Shown here: positions 1 to 6,011 of the stretch, piece by piece
Numbering within the stretch: the stretch's first letter is position 1
Layout: the number at the start of each line of letters is the position of its first letter
Source of the DNA: an uncultured Oscillospiraceae bacterium
GTDB taxonomy: Bacteria > Bacillota > Clostridia > Oscillospirales > Oscillospiraceae
DNA: 6,464 nucleotides
NCBI GenBank assembly: GCA_934668285.1
Contig: CAKUNB010000093.1
Location: forward strand, 1 to 6,464
Direction of reading: 5' to 3'
Position numbers and translations under genes: made by a program
Notes under the pieces: generated by a model
The model's database searches: none
What the model saw: only the letters and a program-made list of their open reading frames with translations
Told to the model about the DNA's origin: nothing

Positions 1-8
1 GAGCTTTG

Positions 9-44
9 GTAAGCAAATAGAATTCTTACAAGGTAGTTATAGTG
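9..44 (+). promoter_or_regulatory. Bipartite intergenic element, copy 1 (putative promoter or regulator site)
   Basis: GTAAGCAAA (9-17), a 14-base spacer, then GGTAGTTATAGTG (32-44). Two more copies occur at 2659-2694 and 5768-5803 with exactly the same spacing, although the spacer sequences differ. The GGTA-plus-TATA right half looks like a -10 region and the left half sits about where a -35 box would be, but neither is a clean sigma-A hexamer (no TTGACA). It lies 34 bases upstream of the first gene's ATG. Frame 1 reads a stop (TAA, 10-12) inside the left half, so an upstream gene may end here, as one does in copy 2. The repeat is directly visible; the promoter role is inferred. Confidence 0.55.
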
Positions 45-78
45 AAGAGATTACTTGAAATACGAAAGGGTGTTTTTT

Positions 79-729
79 ATGACTATCAGACATGATCGTT
101 CTTATCTGCCGGCTGACATTGATTGGCTGATTGAAAACGGATATGCCGAAGAGGATCTTCATAGCCTGCGTTTTCAGATTAGCGTTGCCGATATGAGCGT
201 TGAAGATGCTAATGCTTTCATGCACGGCGTTATGGACGCTATTGCAAAGAAGTTTGTTTGTTTCCAGTATGATAAGGAGCTGGAAAAGAAATATCGCTTT
301 GACAGCACCGATTGGGACTTGTTCTTTTGGTGCAATTCTCTCTATATGACGCGGCGTATCCATTCTGATGACGATAGAGACCTTACTTACTTTACGCTTA
401 CATTTAACAAGTGTCATACGTCGAAGAAACGGGCTGAGATTTGCAGCGGCGTTCTTGCTCTGATGATAAAGCGCTTTATGGACTGTGACGCGCTGGATAT
501 TGTAGTCCAGTTTGCCGTTGCATGGAATAAGGACAAGCTGGAATCCGACGCAAAGACCATCGCAGAAAAGCTTGATGGAAAGCGACTGACTTATAACGGA
601 TTTGACGGACGGATTGTGCAGCGTGACGGAAAGGCGTACTTCATGAAGAAGTATGCGAAAAACATCGGATATTCGATTGATGCGGTCGATCTGGTTCGAT
701 TTGCGAAAAAGAATGGAGGTCTGGAATGA
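79..729 (+). CDS. Hypothetical protein, 216 aa, first gene of the cluster
   Basis: I do not recognise this family. The start is ATG 79, because GAAAGGG (64-70) lies eight bases upstream; a TTG at 55 would add eight residues but has no ribosome binding site at the right distance. The protein is soluble and mixed alpha/beta in appearance, with no signal peptide or membrane segment. Visible landmarks are an acidic N-terminal third (residues 13-45), an aromatic cluster STDWDLFFWCNS (76-87), and a basic C-terminal third with GKRLTYNGFDGRIVQRDGK (167-185) that could fold as beta strands. There are only a few scattered cysteines and no metal-binding or nucleotide-binding motif. It overlaps the next gene by four bases (ATGA at 726-729), so the two are probably translationally coupled. 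It is first after element copy 1 and is therefore probably the head of a transcript. It is a real gene by length, ribosome site and context; function unknown. Confidence 0.85.
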   Translation: MTIRHDRSYLPADIDWLIENGYAEEDLHSLRFQISVADMSVEDANAFMHGVMDAIAKKFVCFQYDKELEKKYRFDSTDWDLFFWCNSLYMTRRIHSDDDRDLTYFTLTFNKCHTSKKRAEICSGVLALMIKRFMDCDALDIVVQFAVAWNKDKLESDAKTIAEKLDGKRLTYNGFDGRIVQRDGKAYFMKKYAKNIGYSIDAVDLVRFAKKNGGLE

Positions 730-1088
730 GATATTTTAGTACGCAGCGCCCGCTTACTCCTGGCGCTTTTCCAAAGCCATCCGATAACAGGGTGATTGCG
801 GTTGAAAACTTCGACACATACGATGGGCGGATGTTTTGTCCTGCGGTCAGTCGGCTGGCGTATGGATATGTTGACTATGAAAAACCTCTGACGGCAGAAC
901 AGTCATCCGATTACGAGCTGATTCCGCAGAAGTTCCCGCAGTATGTCAAAACATACGATGGATATATCGGTGTTCTGATTGGTTTGGAATACGGAGAATT
1001 CCCAATCTATCGTTTCCCAGGCGGCGAGCGGGTTGCAGATCAGTACGAGATTGAGACTGGCAGTAATGCCCGCTCCGATCTTGAATGA
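726..1088 (+). CDS. Small conserved MRYFSTQRP-type protein of mobile elements, 120 aa
   Basis: The ATG overlaps the preceding stop (ATGA) and follows TGGAGGT by five bases, which fixes the start. The protein opens with MRYFSTQRPLTPGAFPKP (1-18), followed by VENFDTYDGR (26-35) and AYGYVDYEKPLT (45-56), then YELIP (63-67). I recall this succession (MRYFSTQRP, PGxFPKP, NFD, GYVDYEKPL, YEL) from small proteins of Clostridia mobile elements, some of which I believe carry a tentative 'DarA-related' label; that is memory, not a search result. The second half is glycine- and tyrosine-rich (GYIGVLIGLEYGEFPIYRF, 79-97) and probably beta-structured. There is no signal peptide, membrane segment or catalytic motif. 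Biochemical function is unknown. A role linked to protection of element DNA would fit the methyltransferase-helicase downstream, but is only an inference. Confidence 0.85.
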   Translation: MRYFSTQRPLTPGAFPKPSDNRVIAVENFDTYDGRMFCPAVSRLAYGYVDYEKPLTAEQSSDYELIPQKFPQYVKTYDGYIGVLIGLEYGEFPIYRFPGGERVADQYEIETGSNARSDLE

Positions 1089-1094
1089 AAACAT

Positions 1095-1100
1095 AGGAGG
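1095..1100 (+). promoter_or_regulatory. Shine-Dalgarno AGGAGG that decides a TTG start
   Basis: AGGAGG ends eight bases before TTG 1109, a normal spacing. The ATG at 1102 is one base away, which is too close, and it would give only 17 residues. The TTG frame instead runs 44 codons and stops immediately before the next gene's ribosome site. Confidence 0.7.
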
Positions 1101-1108
1101 TATGAACA

Positions 1109-1243
1109 TTGGCTGTACTGTGTTTTGTTTTTCTGGTAGTCAAGCTGACTTATGATGGTTGTAAAACGGCGTATGCAAAATGGTACGCGGAAAACTGTAA
1201 CCCGTACCGAGCATATCGTCAGGCAGTGAATGAGAACAGATGA
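1109..1243 (+). CDS. Small hypothetical protein, 44 aa, TTG start, hydrophobic N-terminus
   Basis: This gene is easy to miss because it is short and starts with TTG. Support comes from a perfect AGGAGG at 1095-1100 with eight-base spacing, from its exact fit in the 167-base gap between two genes, and from its stop (TGA 1241-1243) abutting the next TGGAGGT. Residues 2-13 are hydrophobic (AVLCFVFLVVKL). They are followed by a polar, aromatic and basic part, including DGCKTAYAKWYAENCNPYRAY (16-36; cysteines at 18 and 30). The hydrophobic run is short for a full membrane span unless it extends through residues 14-18, so membrane attachment is possible but not certain. It lies 20 bases after the previous stop, in the six-gene cluster. 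No function can be assigned. Confidence 0.65.
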   Translation: MAVLCFVFLVVKLTYDGCKTAYAKWYAENCNPYRAYRQAVNENR

Positions 1244-1255
1244 TGGAGGTCATAT

Positions 1256-2170
1256 ATGAGCTTACTTGACAAGTTTAACAGTATTGAGGTAAAGGCGGAT
1301 ACTCGTATTTCGGAGCGTGATCGTGAGTTTTGCATGGCCTATCATGAGGCTTATGTCAATGGTCGTGTTGCATTGAAGTCCTTGCGTCAGTCAGTTGAGG
1401 AATATTTGAATGAGCAGCAGTCGATCATCTCTCGCGTTGTCCCAAAAGATGAGATGTACGATAGGTCGTTTTTCCTTGGGGACAGCGTACATGTCCATGA
1501 TATCACAAGCCGTTTGCGTAACGCACACCATGTTCTCATTAGCGCCCTTGTTTCCTACTTTGAGAGAACATATAAGGTTTCGTTGGAGGCAAGCAAAATT
1601 GAAGAAGTCCTTCTTCCAAAAGAGCCAGATCGCTATTCGTCGCCCAGCAGTGCTGAATACAAAGAATATTATGATGCGGTGGAAAACACGGAATTGAAGT
1701 ACGAAGACATTCTCGACCAAATTTTCATTCAGCTTGGCGGTTTCTCGTTCCAGGAAAAGGCACTGAACGAGCTGAAGCAGAAAGCTCACGATGCTGCATG
1801 GAACAGATATTACGGGAACAAGTGTTATGAACAGAAAAAGGCTGTCATTTCCTTTGCTCACTATGCTTGCAGCTTTGATAGCTGGCATGAAGAGTATTAT
1901 CACGGCGAGCATGAGATTCAGCTTACTGACGGAATGAAAAATGTCATTCGCGCCCTTGCATATTTTGAGTGCGGCACTGCGGACAACATTCCTTGGACGC
2001 TCAATACTCTGCTTGGATACCAGTGGAGAACTTACAACACGGAAATGCAGCTTGGCTTGGAAAAGCTGAAGAGTATCAAGTGTTTCAAAAACGGTCGCGT
2101 GGATGTTCGCTTTACCAGCGAGGCATTCGCCCGTGAGTTTGCAGAGATGTTTCTTGGAAATGAACTTTAA
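1256..2170 (+). CDS. Hypothetical protein, 304 aa, C-terminus resembling DUF4942
   Basis: The start is ATG 1256, five bases after TGGAGGT (1244-1250). The N-terminal half (about 1-120) is predicted helical by eye and charged (ISERDREFCMAYHEAYVNGR, 18-37). A hydrophilic stretch at 120-150 separates it from a C-terminal region. That region contains AAWNRYYGNKCYEQKK (180-195), DGMKNVIRALAYFECG (225-240) and a closing segment with FKNGRVDVRF (277-286). The order of a W-x-x-Y segment, a short helix ending in an 'RxLxYF-xG' turn, and a terminal FKNG-x-x-x-x-F strand resembles my memory of DUF4942, a phage and plasmid domain found fused to or near DNA methyltransferases. The methyltransferase gene three genes downstream fits that association. 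The match is by eye and distant, so no activity is assigned. No signal peptide or membrane segment is seen. Confidence 0.8.
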   Translation: MSLLDKFNSIEVKADTRISERDREFCMAYHEAYVNGRVALKSLRQSVEEYLNEQQSIISRVVPKDEMYDRSFFLGDSVHVHDITSRLRNAHHVLISALVSYFERTYKVSLEASKIEEVLLPKEPDRYSSPSSAEYKEYYDAVENTELKYEDILDQIFIQLGGFSFQEKALNELKQKAHDAAWNRYYGNKCYEQKKAVISFAHYACSFDSWHEEYYHGEHEIQLTDGMKNVIRALAYFECGTADNIPWTLNTLLGYQWRTYNTEMQLGLEKLKSIKCFKNGRVDVRFTSEAFAREFAEMFLGNEL

Positions 2171-2182
2171 TGGAGGTGCGTT

Positions 2183-2377
2183 ATGACAAAGCAAGAACGG
2201 CTTATTGTATCGGCTTATACCGGTGTGTTGATGTGTGACTTTTCGGAGTTTCAGATTTATGTGGAACAGCTTTTACAGCGACCGGTTTTCACACATGAGC
2301 TTGCAATGGCAGATGTGTGGCAAGAGATCAAGGAAAAATCTAAACCGGCGTTTCTGGCGCTATGTCAGGATGAATAG
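2183..2377 (+). CDS. Small phage-type protein resembling DUF7736, 64 aa
   Basis: The start is ATG 2183, five bases after TGGAGGT (2171-2177) and 12 bases after the previous stop. The sequence opens MTKQERLIVSAYTGVLMCDF, continues through a short helix (EFQIYVEQLLQR, 22-33), then RPVFTHELA (33-41), and ends in a helix with WQEIKEKSKPAFLALC (46-61). The pattern of an 'SAYTGVLMCDF' start, 'GRPVxTHELA'-like middle and 'W-x-EIKEKSKxxFLALC' end is one I recognise from short phage and prophage proteins now filed as DUF7736. Identity to that family is from memory. The length is close to what I expect for a stand-alone member. It is a small soluble protein with no catalytic motif; function unknown. 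It belongs to the tightly spaced cluster that starts after element copy 1. Confidence 0.8.
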   Translation: MTKQERLIVSAYTGVLMCDFSEFQIYVEQLLQRPVFTHELAMADVWQEIKEKSKPAFLALCQDE

Positions 2378-2386
2378 GAAGCATAT

Positions 2387-2662
2387 ATGGGAAAGTGCAT
2401 TACAAGTTGTGGGAAGGACAAAGCTCATTGCTGTACAGATGATTGTTTTCTCCGTGTTGCAGAAGGTAGCCGCCTGAGAGATTTGAAGTACAACAATATT
2501 GCGTGTTTCTGTAGCGGATTGTCCGTCTATGATGACGGAAAAGAGGTTGCCTGCGGTTTTATCGGAGAGGTTCTTCGTTCCGTTGCACATCTGGCGGATC
2601 GTGAGATTGAGAGCTGCAACACATTTTTCGATATGTTTGTGATTCGTCTTAAAAAGAAGTAA
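2387..2662 (+). CDS. Cysteine-rich hypothetical protein, 91 aa, possible metal binder
   Basis: The start is ATG 2387, nine bases after the previous stop, with a weaker ribosome site (AGGAAG, 2376-2381) that includes the end of the previous stop codon. Nine cysteines lie at residues 4, 8, 15, 16, 20, 40, 42, 56 and 77. The first twenty residues hold a dense C-x3-C-x5-HCC-x3-C cluster, followed by CxC at 40-42. This suggests zinc or iron-sulfur binding, although no named zinc-finger family matches. The remainder is short strands and a helix (CGFIGEVLRSVAHLADREIE, 56-75), ending in a basic tail (RLKKK). There is no signal peptide, so extracytoplasmic disulfides are unlikely. Its stop TAA (2660-2662) lies inside the left half of element copy 2, so it is probably the last gene of the first transcript. 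Function unknown. Confidence 0.8.
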   Translation: MGKCITSCGKDKAHCCTDDCFLRVAEGSRLRDLKYNNIACFCSGLSVYDDGKEVACGFIGEVLRSVAHLADREIESCNTFFDMFVIRLKKK

Positions 2663-2694
2663 GCAAATCAATATACCAGTTGGTAGTTATAGTG
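2659..2694 (+). promoter_or_regulatory. Bipartite intergenic element, copy 2
   Basis: GTAAGCAAA (2659-2667), 14 bases, GGTAGTTATAGTG (2682-2694). Both halves match copy 1 exactly, while the 14 spacer bases are largely different (TCAATATACCAGTT against TAGAATTCTTACAA), so selection seems to act on the halves and their distance. It fills the 47-base gap before the methyltransferase-helicase gene, and the ribosome site TGGAGGT begins four bases after it. If GGTAGT is the -10 box, the leader would be only about 15 bases; if TATAGT is used, it would be shorter still. Confidence 0.6.
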
Positions 2695-2709
2695 TATTGG
2701 AGGTGTAGC

Positions 2710-5700
2710 ATGAAATACAAATATTTAGGTCAGTCGATTCCGCAAGATAGCCGTCGTGAATTAAATAATAAGATCCTTTATCTTGTAGATAACGATTTGG
2801 CTGAGTCTTCTGGTATTACCTGCGAGGATATCTATAACGCTTACACTGGTGATGGTGGATTGCACGGTCTGCACTATTCTGATTACAACAGCTATTCCGA
2901 ATACTCCAGCGCAAAGAAAGAAATTGAAAACGGTCAATTTTTCACACCGGATAGCGTATGCAAGTTTATCATGGATTGTCTCTCGTTGAGCAATCAGGAT
3001 GTCTTTGCAGATCTGACATGTGGGATGGGCAATTTTTTCAATTACGCGCCGATGGAGACAAACGCTTATGGTTGCGAATTGGATGCGAAAGCTTATAAGG
3101 TTGCACATTATCTATATCCAAAAGCAAATTTGACCTGTGGAGATATTCGCAGTTATGAACCTGGTATCAAGCTGGACTATGTTGTTGGGAATCCGCCTTT
3201 CAATCTTCGTTGGTGGGTGGATGGCGCACAGATTCTTTCTCAGCTTTACTATTGCCAGAAAGCCGCAGCTTTGCTAAAGCCTATGGGCATTATGGCGCTT
3301 GTTGTGCCGAAATCATTTCTGGCAGATGATTTTAGTGACGGCGGATTGGTTAAGGAGATGGAAAAGCATTTTAGTTTCCTTGGTCAGTTTATGCTTCGCG
3401 CAGATACCTTTGCATCAACGGGCGTTGCCGATTATGAGACAAAGGTACAGTTTTGGCAGCGAAATAGCGATATGGATAGCTGGAAACGGAATCCATACTC
3501 CACAGAGATGACGATGCAAGTGGATTGTATGAACGCAGCTATGGTCAGAAAAGTTCGTGAACAGATCGTAGCGGATGCTCAGGCAGTATTCGTGAAAAAT
3601 CGTTCGCATATTTTACTGGAACTCGCAAGAGATCACGATTCATCTGCTGAGTTTTTGTACAAAGTGAAGAAATACCTATATACAATTAAAACGCACCCAA
3701 ATCTCAAAGAAAAATACACGAAATGCTGTGAATATCTTAACCGTTATTATACGGAGAAGCAGCCTGAAAGTATGTCTTATGAAGAGTGGTGTCGCGTCCG
3801 CTTGACGGAGGCAAAAGTATTAGCTTATTTGCGGAATGTTGTAAAGCATCAGCATCCCGCTCAGTACGAAGATAAGATTTGTCTTGTAAAGCGGGACTAT
3901 GATCTTGTGTATAAGGCATATAGCCCCAAAATGGCGCGTCAATTATCGGATGAGATGAAAACGCCTACTCCGATTTATGATATTGCCATCAGCGAAGAAG
4001 ATACGGAGCGGTATGGAAGATACGCTCGGCTTTTGCGTCGTAAACAGCACGAATACAGTGTTGAACAGCAAAAGTTTTCTGAAATGATTGAAGATGCTGA
4101 CATTAAGTCGTGGCTGGATGGTTTTGTTCTGCATGACGAAGAAAATGAAGAAGATATTATGCTGAACGATTTGCAAAAACACGACATCAATCTTGTTCTA
4201 CAAAAGCGATATGCTCTTTTGCAGTGGGAACAGGGCTGCGGTAAGACACTTGCCGGTATTGCTATCGGTCGTTATAGGATGGAACAGCAGAATGCGTTTT
4301 GCACATTTGTTGTCTCTTCTGCAATCTCGATCAAGAACACCTGGGATGTCATGCTCCCTAATTTCGGAGTCAGATATGTCATGGTGAACAAACTCGTTGA
4401 TCTTGACAAGGTGCAGCGTGGAGATTTTGTCCTTATTACACTGAACAAGCTTGGCAAATATCGTAAGCAAGTAAAGCGCTGGGTAAGGATTCATAATCAA
4501 AATATCGCACTTTGCTTTGATGAGAGCGACGAGATGACGAATCCATCCAGTTTACGCACAAAGTCTGTGCTGGACTGCTTTCGTCGCTGCCGTTTTAAGC
4601 TGGAGATGACCGGTACAAGTACGCGGAATAATATCAGCGAGTTTGCGCCACAATTGGAATTGGCCTATAACAATTCGTTCAACATGATTTCCTGGTGTGA
4701 TACGATTTATCATTATGATCGAGCCAGCAAGAAAGACGGCGTTGAAGAAGGTCTCCATGTATACGGGAATCCGTATTATGGACAGCCCATCCCCGCATAT
4801 CACAAGGGGTATAACCTTTTTGCAGATTCTCATCTTCCGGAAAAGATCACGGTCTTTGGCGTTGGACAGAGAACGCAGGATATTTATAATGCGGACGAAC
4901 TGGATAACATTCTTTCCAGATTTGTGATTACACGGACGTTGGAAGAAATCTCAGGCAGAGATATCAAGCGTATCCACCAAGTCCCTGTTCGTTTTACGGA
5001 AAGCGAACGCGCAGTCTATACCAAAGCGATTGAAGAGTTTCATGTCATGCGCGGCAATTATTTTGCTTCGACCGGAAATTCTCGCAAGGATTCCATGATG
5101 CGGCTTATTCAGCAAATTACGTTATTGCTCAGAATCAGCGCAGCCCCTAATACAATTCGTGAGTATGACGGAGGTTTGCCGACGAAAATTGCAAAAGTGA
5201 TTGAGATGCTACAGAGCATGAGCGGTGAGATCGTAGCCATCGGTGTACGGCACAAGGTTGTTGTTGATGCTTATGCAAAGGCAATTCGAGAGATCATGCC
5301 AGACAGACCTTTGTTTGTCGTTACTGGATCTACTACCACACTTGCAAAGCGTAGAGCATTGCGTAAGACCTTAAAAGAAAGCAAGAATGGAATCTTACTT
5401 TGTACGCAGCAAAGCTTGCCAAGTTCTGTGAGCTTTGAATATGTGGATAAGGTAATAATTCCGGAGCTGCACTACAACAACTCTCGGATGAGCCAGTTTT
5501 ATATGCGCTTTATTCGTTTTACTTCTGAGCGGATGAAAGATATCTATTTTGTTACCTATCTTGGAAGCATTGAGTCGAACCAAATGCAGATGGTGCTTGC
5601 CAAGGAAAAGATCAATATGTTCATGCGAGGAAAAGATACTGACTTGGATGAAATCTATAATCGGTTTGGTGTGGACTATAATCTGCTGTCTGCTTTGATG

Positions 5701-5763
5701 TCACGCGAGATGGATGAGAACGGGAAGTTCCATATCCGGTGGGGAGAACAAGAAATTGCATAA
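2710..5763 (+). CDS. N6-adenine DNA methyltransferase - SNF2-like helicase fusion, 1017 aa
   Basis: The start is ATG 2710, five bases after TGGAGGT. The N-terminal part (about 70-250) is a gamma-type amino-methyltransferase of the HsdM kind: GQFFTP (75-80, motif X), DLTCGMGNFF (101-110, SAM loop), YGCELD (120-125), CGDI (143-146) and the catalytic GNPPFN (160-165). It should transfer a methyl group from S-adenosylmethionine to adenine N6 in DNA. A helical linker (about 280-480) follows. The C-terminal part (about 485-960) is a SNF2-like superfamily II ATPase: WEQGCGKT (506-513, Walker A), FVVSSAISIKNTW (533-545, Ia), FDESDEMTN (603-611, II), MTGTSTRN (633-640, III), GILLCTQQS (894-902, V) and MSQFYMRFIRF (927-937, VI, with the Q-x3-R-x2-R pattern intact). 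No nuclease motif or obvious separate target-recognition domain is seen. Phage P1 DarB and related polyvalent proteins share this domain order; LlaGI-type single-chain restriction enzymes place the helicase first. Modification or protection of element DNA is inferred; intact methylation and ATPase motifs are seen. Confidence 0.92.
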   Translation: MKYKYLGQSIPQDSRRELNNKILYLVDNDLAESSGITCEDIYNAYTGDGGLHGLHYSDYNSYSEYSSAKKEIENGQFFTPDSVCKFIMDCLSLSNQDVFADLTCGMGNFFNYAPMETNAYGCELDAKAYKVAHYLYPKANLTCGDIRSYEPGIKLDYVVGNPPFNLRWWVDGAQILSQLYYCQKAAALLKPMGIMALVVPKSFLADDFSDGGLVKEMEKHFSFLGQFMLRADTFASTGVADYETKVQFWQRNSDMDSWKRNPYSTEMTMQVDCMNAAMVRKVREQIVADAQAVFVKNRSHILLELARDHDSSAEFLYKVKKYLYTIKTHPNLKEKYTKCCEYLNRYYTEKQPESMSYEEWCRVRLTEAKVLAYLRNVVKHQHPAQYEDKICLVKRDYDLVYKAYSPKMARQLSDEMKTPTPIYDIAISEEDTERYGRYARLLRRKQHEYSVEQQKFSEMIEDADIKSWLDGFVLHDEENEEDIMLNDLQKHDINLVLQKRYALLQWEQGCGKTLAGIAIGRYRMEQQNAFCTFVVSSAISIKNTWDVMLPNFGVRYVMVNKLVDLDKVQRGDFVLITLNKLGKYRKQVKRWVRIHNQNIALCFDESDEMTNPSSLRTKSVLDCFRRCRFKLEMTGTSTRNNISEFAPQLELAYNNSFNMISWCDTIYHYDRASKKDGVEEGLHVYGNPYYGQPIPAYHKGYNLFADSHLPEKITVFGVGQRTQDIYNADELDNILSRFVITRTLEEISGRDIKRIHQVPVRFTESERAVYTKAIEEFHVMRGNYFASTGNSRKDSMMRLIQQITLLLRISAAPNTIREYDGGLPTKIAKVIEMLQSMSGEIVAIGVRHKVVVDAYAKAIREIMPDRPLFVVTGSTTTLAKRRALRKTLKESKNGILLCTQQSLPSSVSFEYVDKVIIPELHYNNSRMSQFYMRFIRFTSERMKDIYFVTYLGSIESNQMQMVLAKEKINMFMRGKDTDLDEIYNRFGVDYNLLSALMSREMDENGKFHIRWGEQEIA

Positions 5764-5767
5764 TGCG

Positions 5768-5803
5768 GTAAGCAAACGCAATATCTTGTGGGTAAATATA
5801 TCA
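5768..5803 (+). promoter_or_regulatory. Bipartite intergenic element, copy 3 (diverged right half)
   Basis: GTAAGCAAA (5768-5776), 14 bases, GGTAAATATATCA (5791-5803). The left half is identical to copies 1 and 2, the spacing is the same, and the right half keeps GGTA and the TATA. Its spacer shares CAATAT with copy 2. It begins five bases after the helicase gene's stop, and 62 bases separate it from the next ATG. It probably starts or regulates the 46-aa gene's transcript. Confidence 0.5.
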
Positions 5804-5826
5804 GAGGACACAAAAAGTCTTTTATC

Positions 5827-5846
5827 TTAGCAAAGGAGTTAGCAAA
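5827..5846 (+). repeat. Tandem TTAGCAAA half-elements
   Basis: TTAGCAAA occurs at 5827-5834 and again at 5839-5846, a 12-base period. Both resemble the left half of the bipartite element (TAAGCAAA with one change). The second continues as TCAATAT, as in copy 2, and then runs straight into TGGAGGTGT. Compared with copy 2, the remaining spacer and the GGTAGTTATAGTG half are missing, as if removed by a deletion. With copy 3, this 102-base gap holds three left halves. Confidence 0.5.
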
Positions 5847-5854
5847 TCAATATT

Positions 5855-5860
5855 GGAGGT
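5855..5860 (+). promoter_or_regulatory. Shine-Dalgarno GGAGGT that decides the 46-aa start
   Basis: GGAGGT lies five bases before ATG 5866, the same geometry as four other genes here. It selects this ATG over an in-frame GTG at 5788, whose extra 26 codons would cover the regulatory repeats. Confidence 0.75.
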
Positions 5861-5865
5861 GTCAT

Positions 5866-6006
5866 ATGGGCTACTCTTTCATCCATCGCGGAGGGCATAT
5901 TGAAGTTGTTGACGCTATGGGACGATTTGTTTTGTCGGCAGATACAATAGCGGAAGCGCATAAGGAGTTGGCAAAAGAGCTGGAAGCGTCAAGAAAGATC
6001 GAATAA
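5866..6006 (+). CDS. Small hypothetical phage-type protein, 46 aa
   Basis: The start is ATG 5866, set by TGGAGGT five bases upstream. The first half is short beta strands (MGYSFIHRGGHIEVVDAMGR, 1-20, then FVLSAD); the second half is one charged helix (TIAEAHKELAKELEASRK, 27-44). This 'xHRxGHxEVxD...xSADTxxEAxKEL' layout resembles tiny cytoplasmic proteins common in Firmicutes phages, none with a function I can name. It stands alone after a 102-base regulatory gap and is followed five bases later by a perfect hairpin. No signal or membrane segment is present. Gene call supported by ribosome site and composition; role unknown. Confidence 0.7.
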   Translation: MGYSFIHRGGHIEVVDAMGRFVLSADTIAEAHKELAKELEASRKIE

Positions 6007-6011
6007 AATAA

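Noticed and set aside
1..12. End of an upstream gene (codons reading to TAA at 10-12)
   Set aside because: Only three codons are visible, too few to call a gene; noted only because the stop position equals that in element copy 2.
9..29. Inverted repeat GTAAG (9-13) / CTTAC (25-29) in element copy 1
   Set aside because: The right arm is absent in copies 2 and 3, so a hairpin is not the conserved property of the element.
55..78. TTG start eight codons upstream of the first gene's ATG
   Set aside because: No ribosome site at proper distance, while GAAAGGG serves ATG 79.
1391..2194. Long minus-strand open frame of 267 codons
   Set aside because: It is antisense to the well-supported 304-aa gene, has no good ribosome site that I can see, and shows no recognisable protein family.
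2680..2709. TTG start adding ten residues to the methyltransferase-helicase
   Set aside because: It would place coding sequence over the right half of element copy 2 and over the TGGAGGT that serves ATG 2710.
9..5846. CRISPR-like reading of the repeated element
   Set aside because: There are only three widely separated copies with genes between them, and no regular spacer array.
5788..5865. GTG start giving a 72-aa version of the 46-aa protein
   Set aside because: The added codons cover the regulatory repeats and the ribosome site of ATG 5866.
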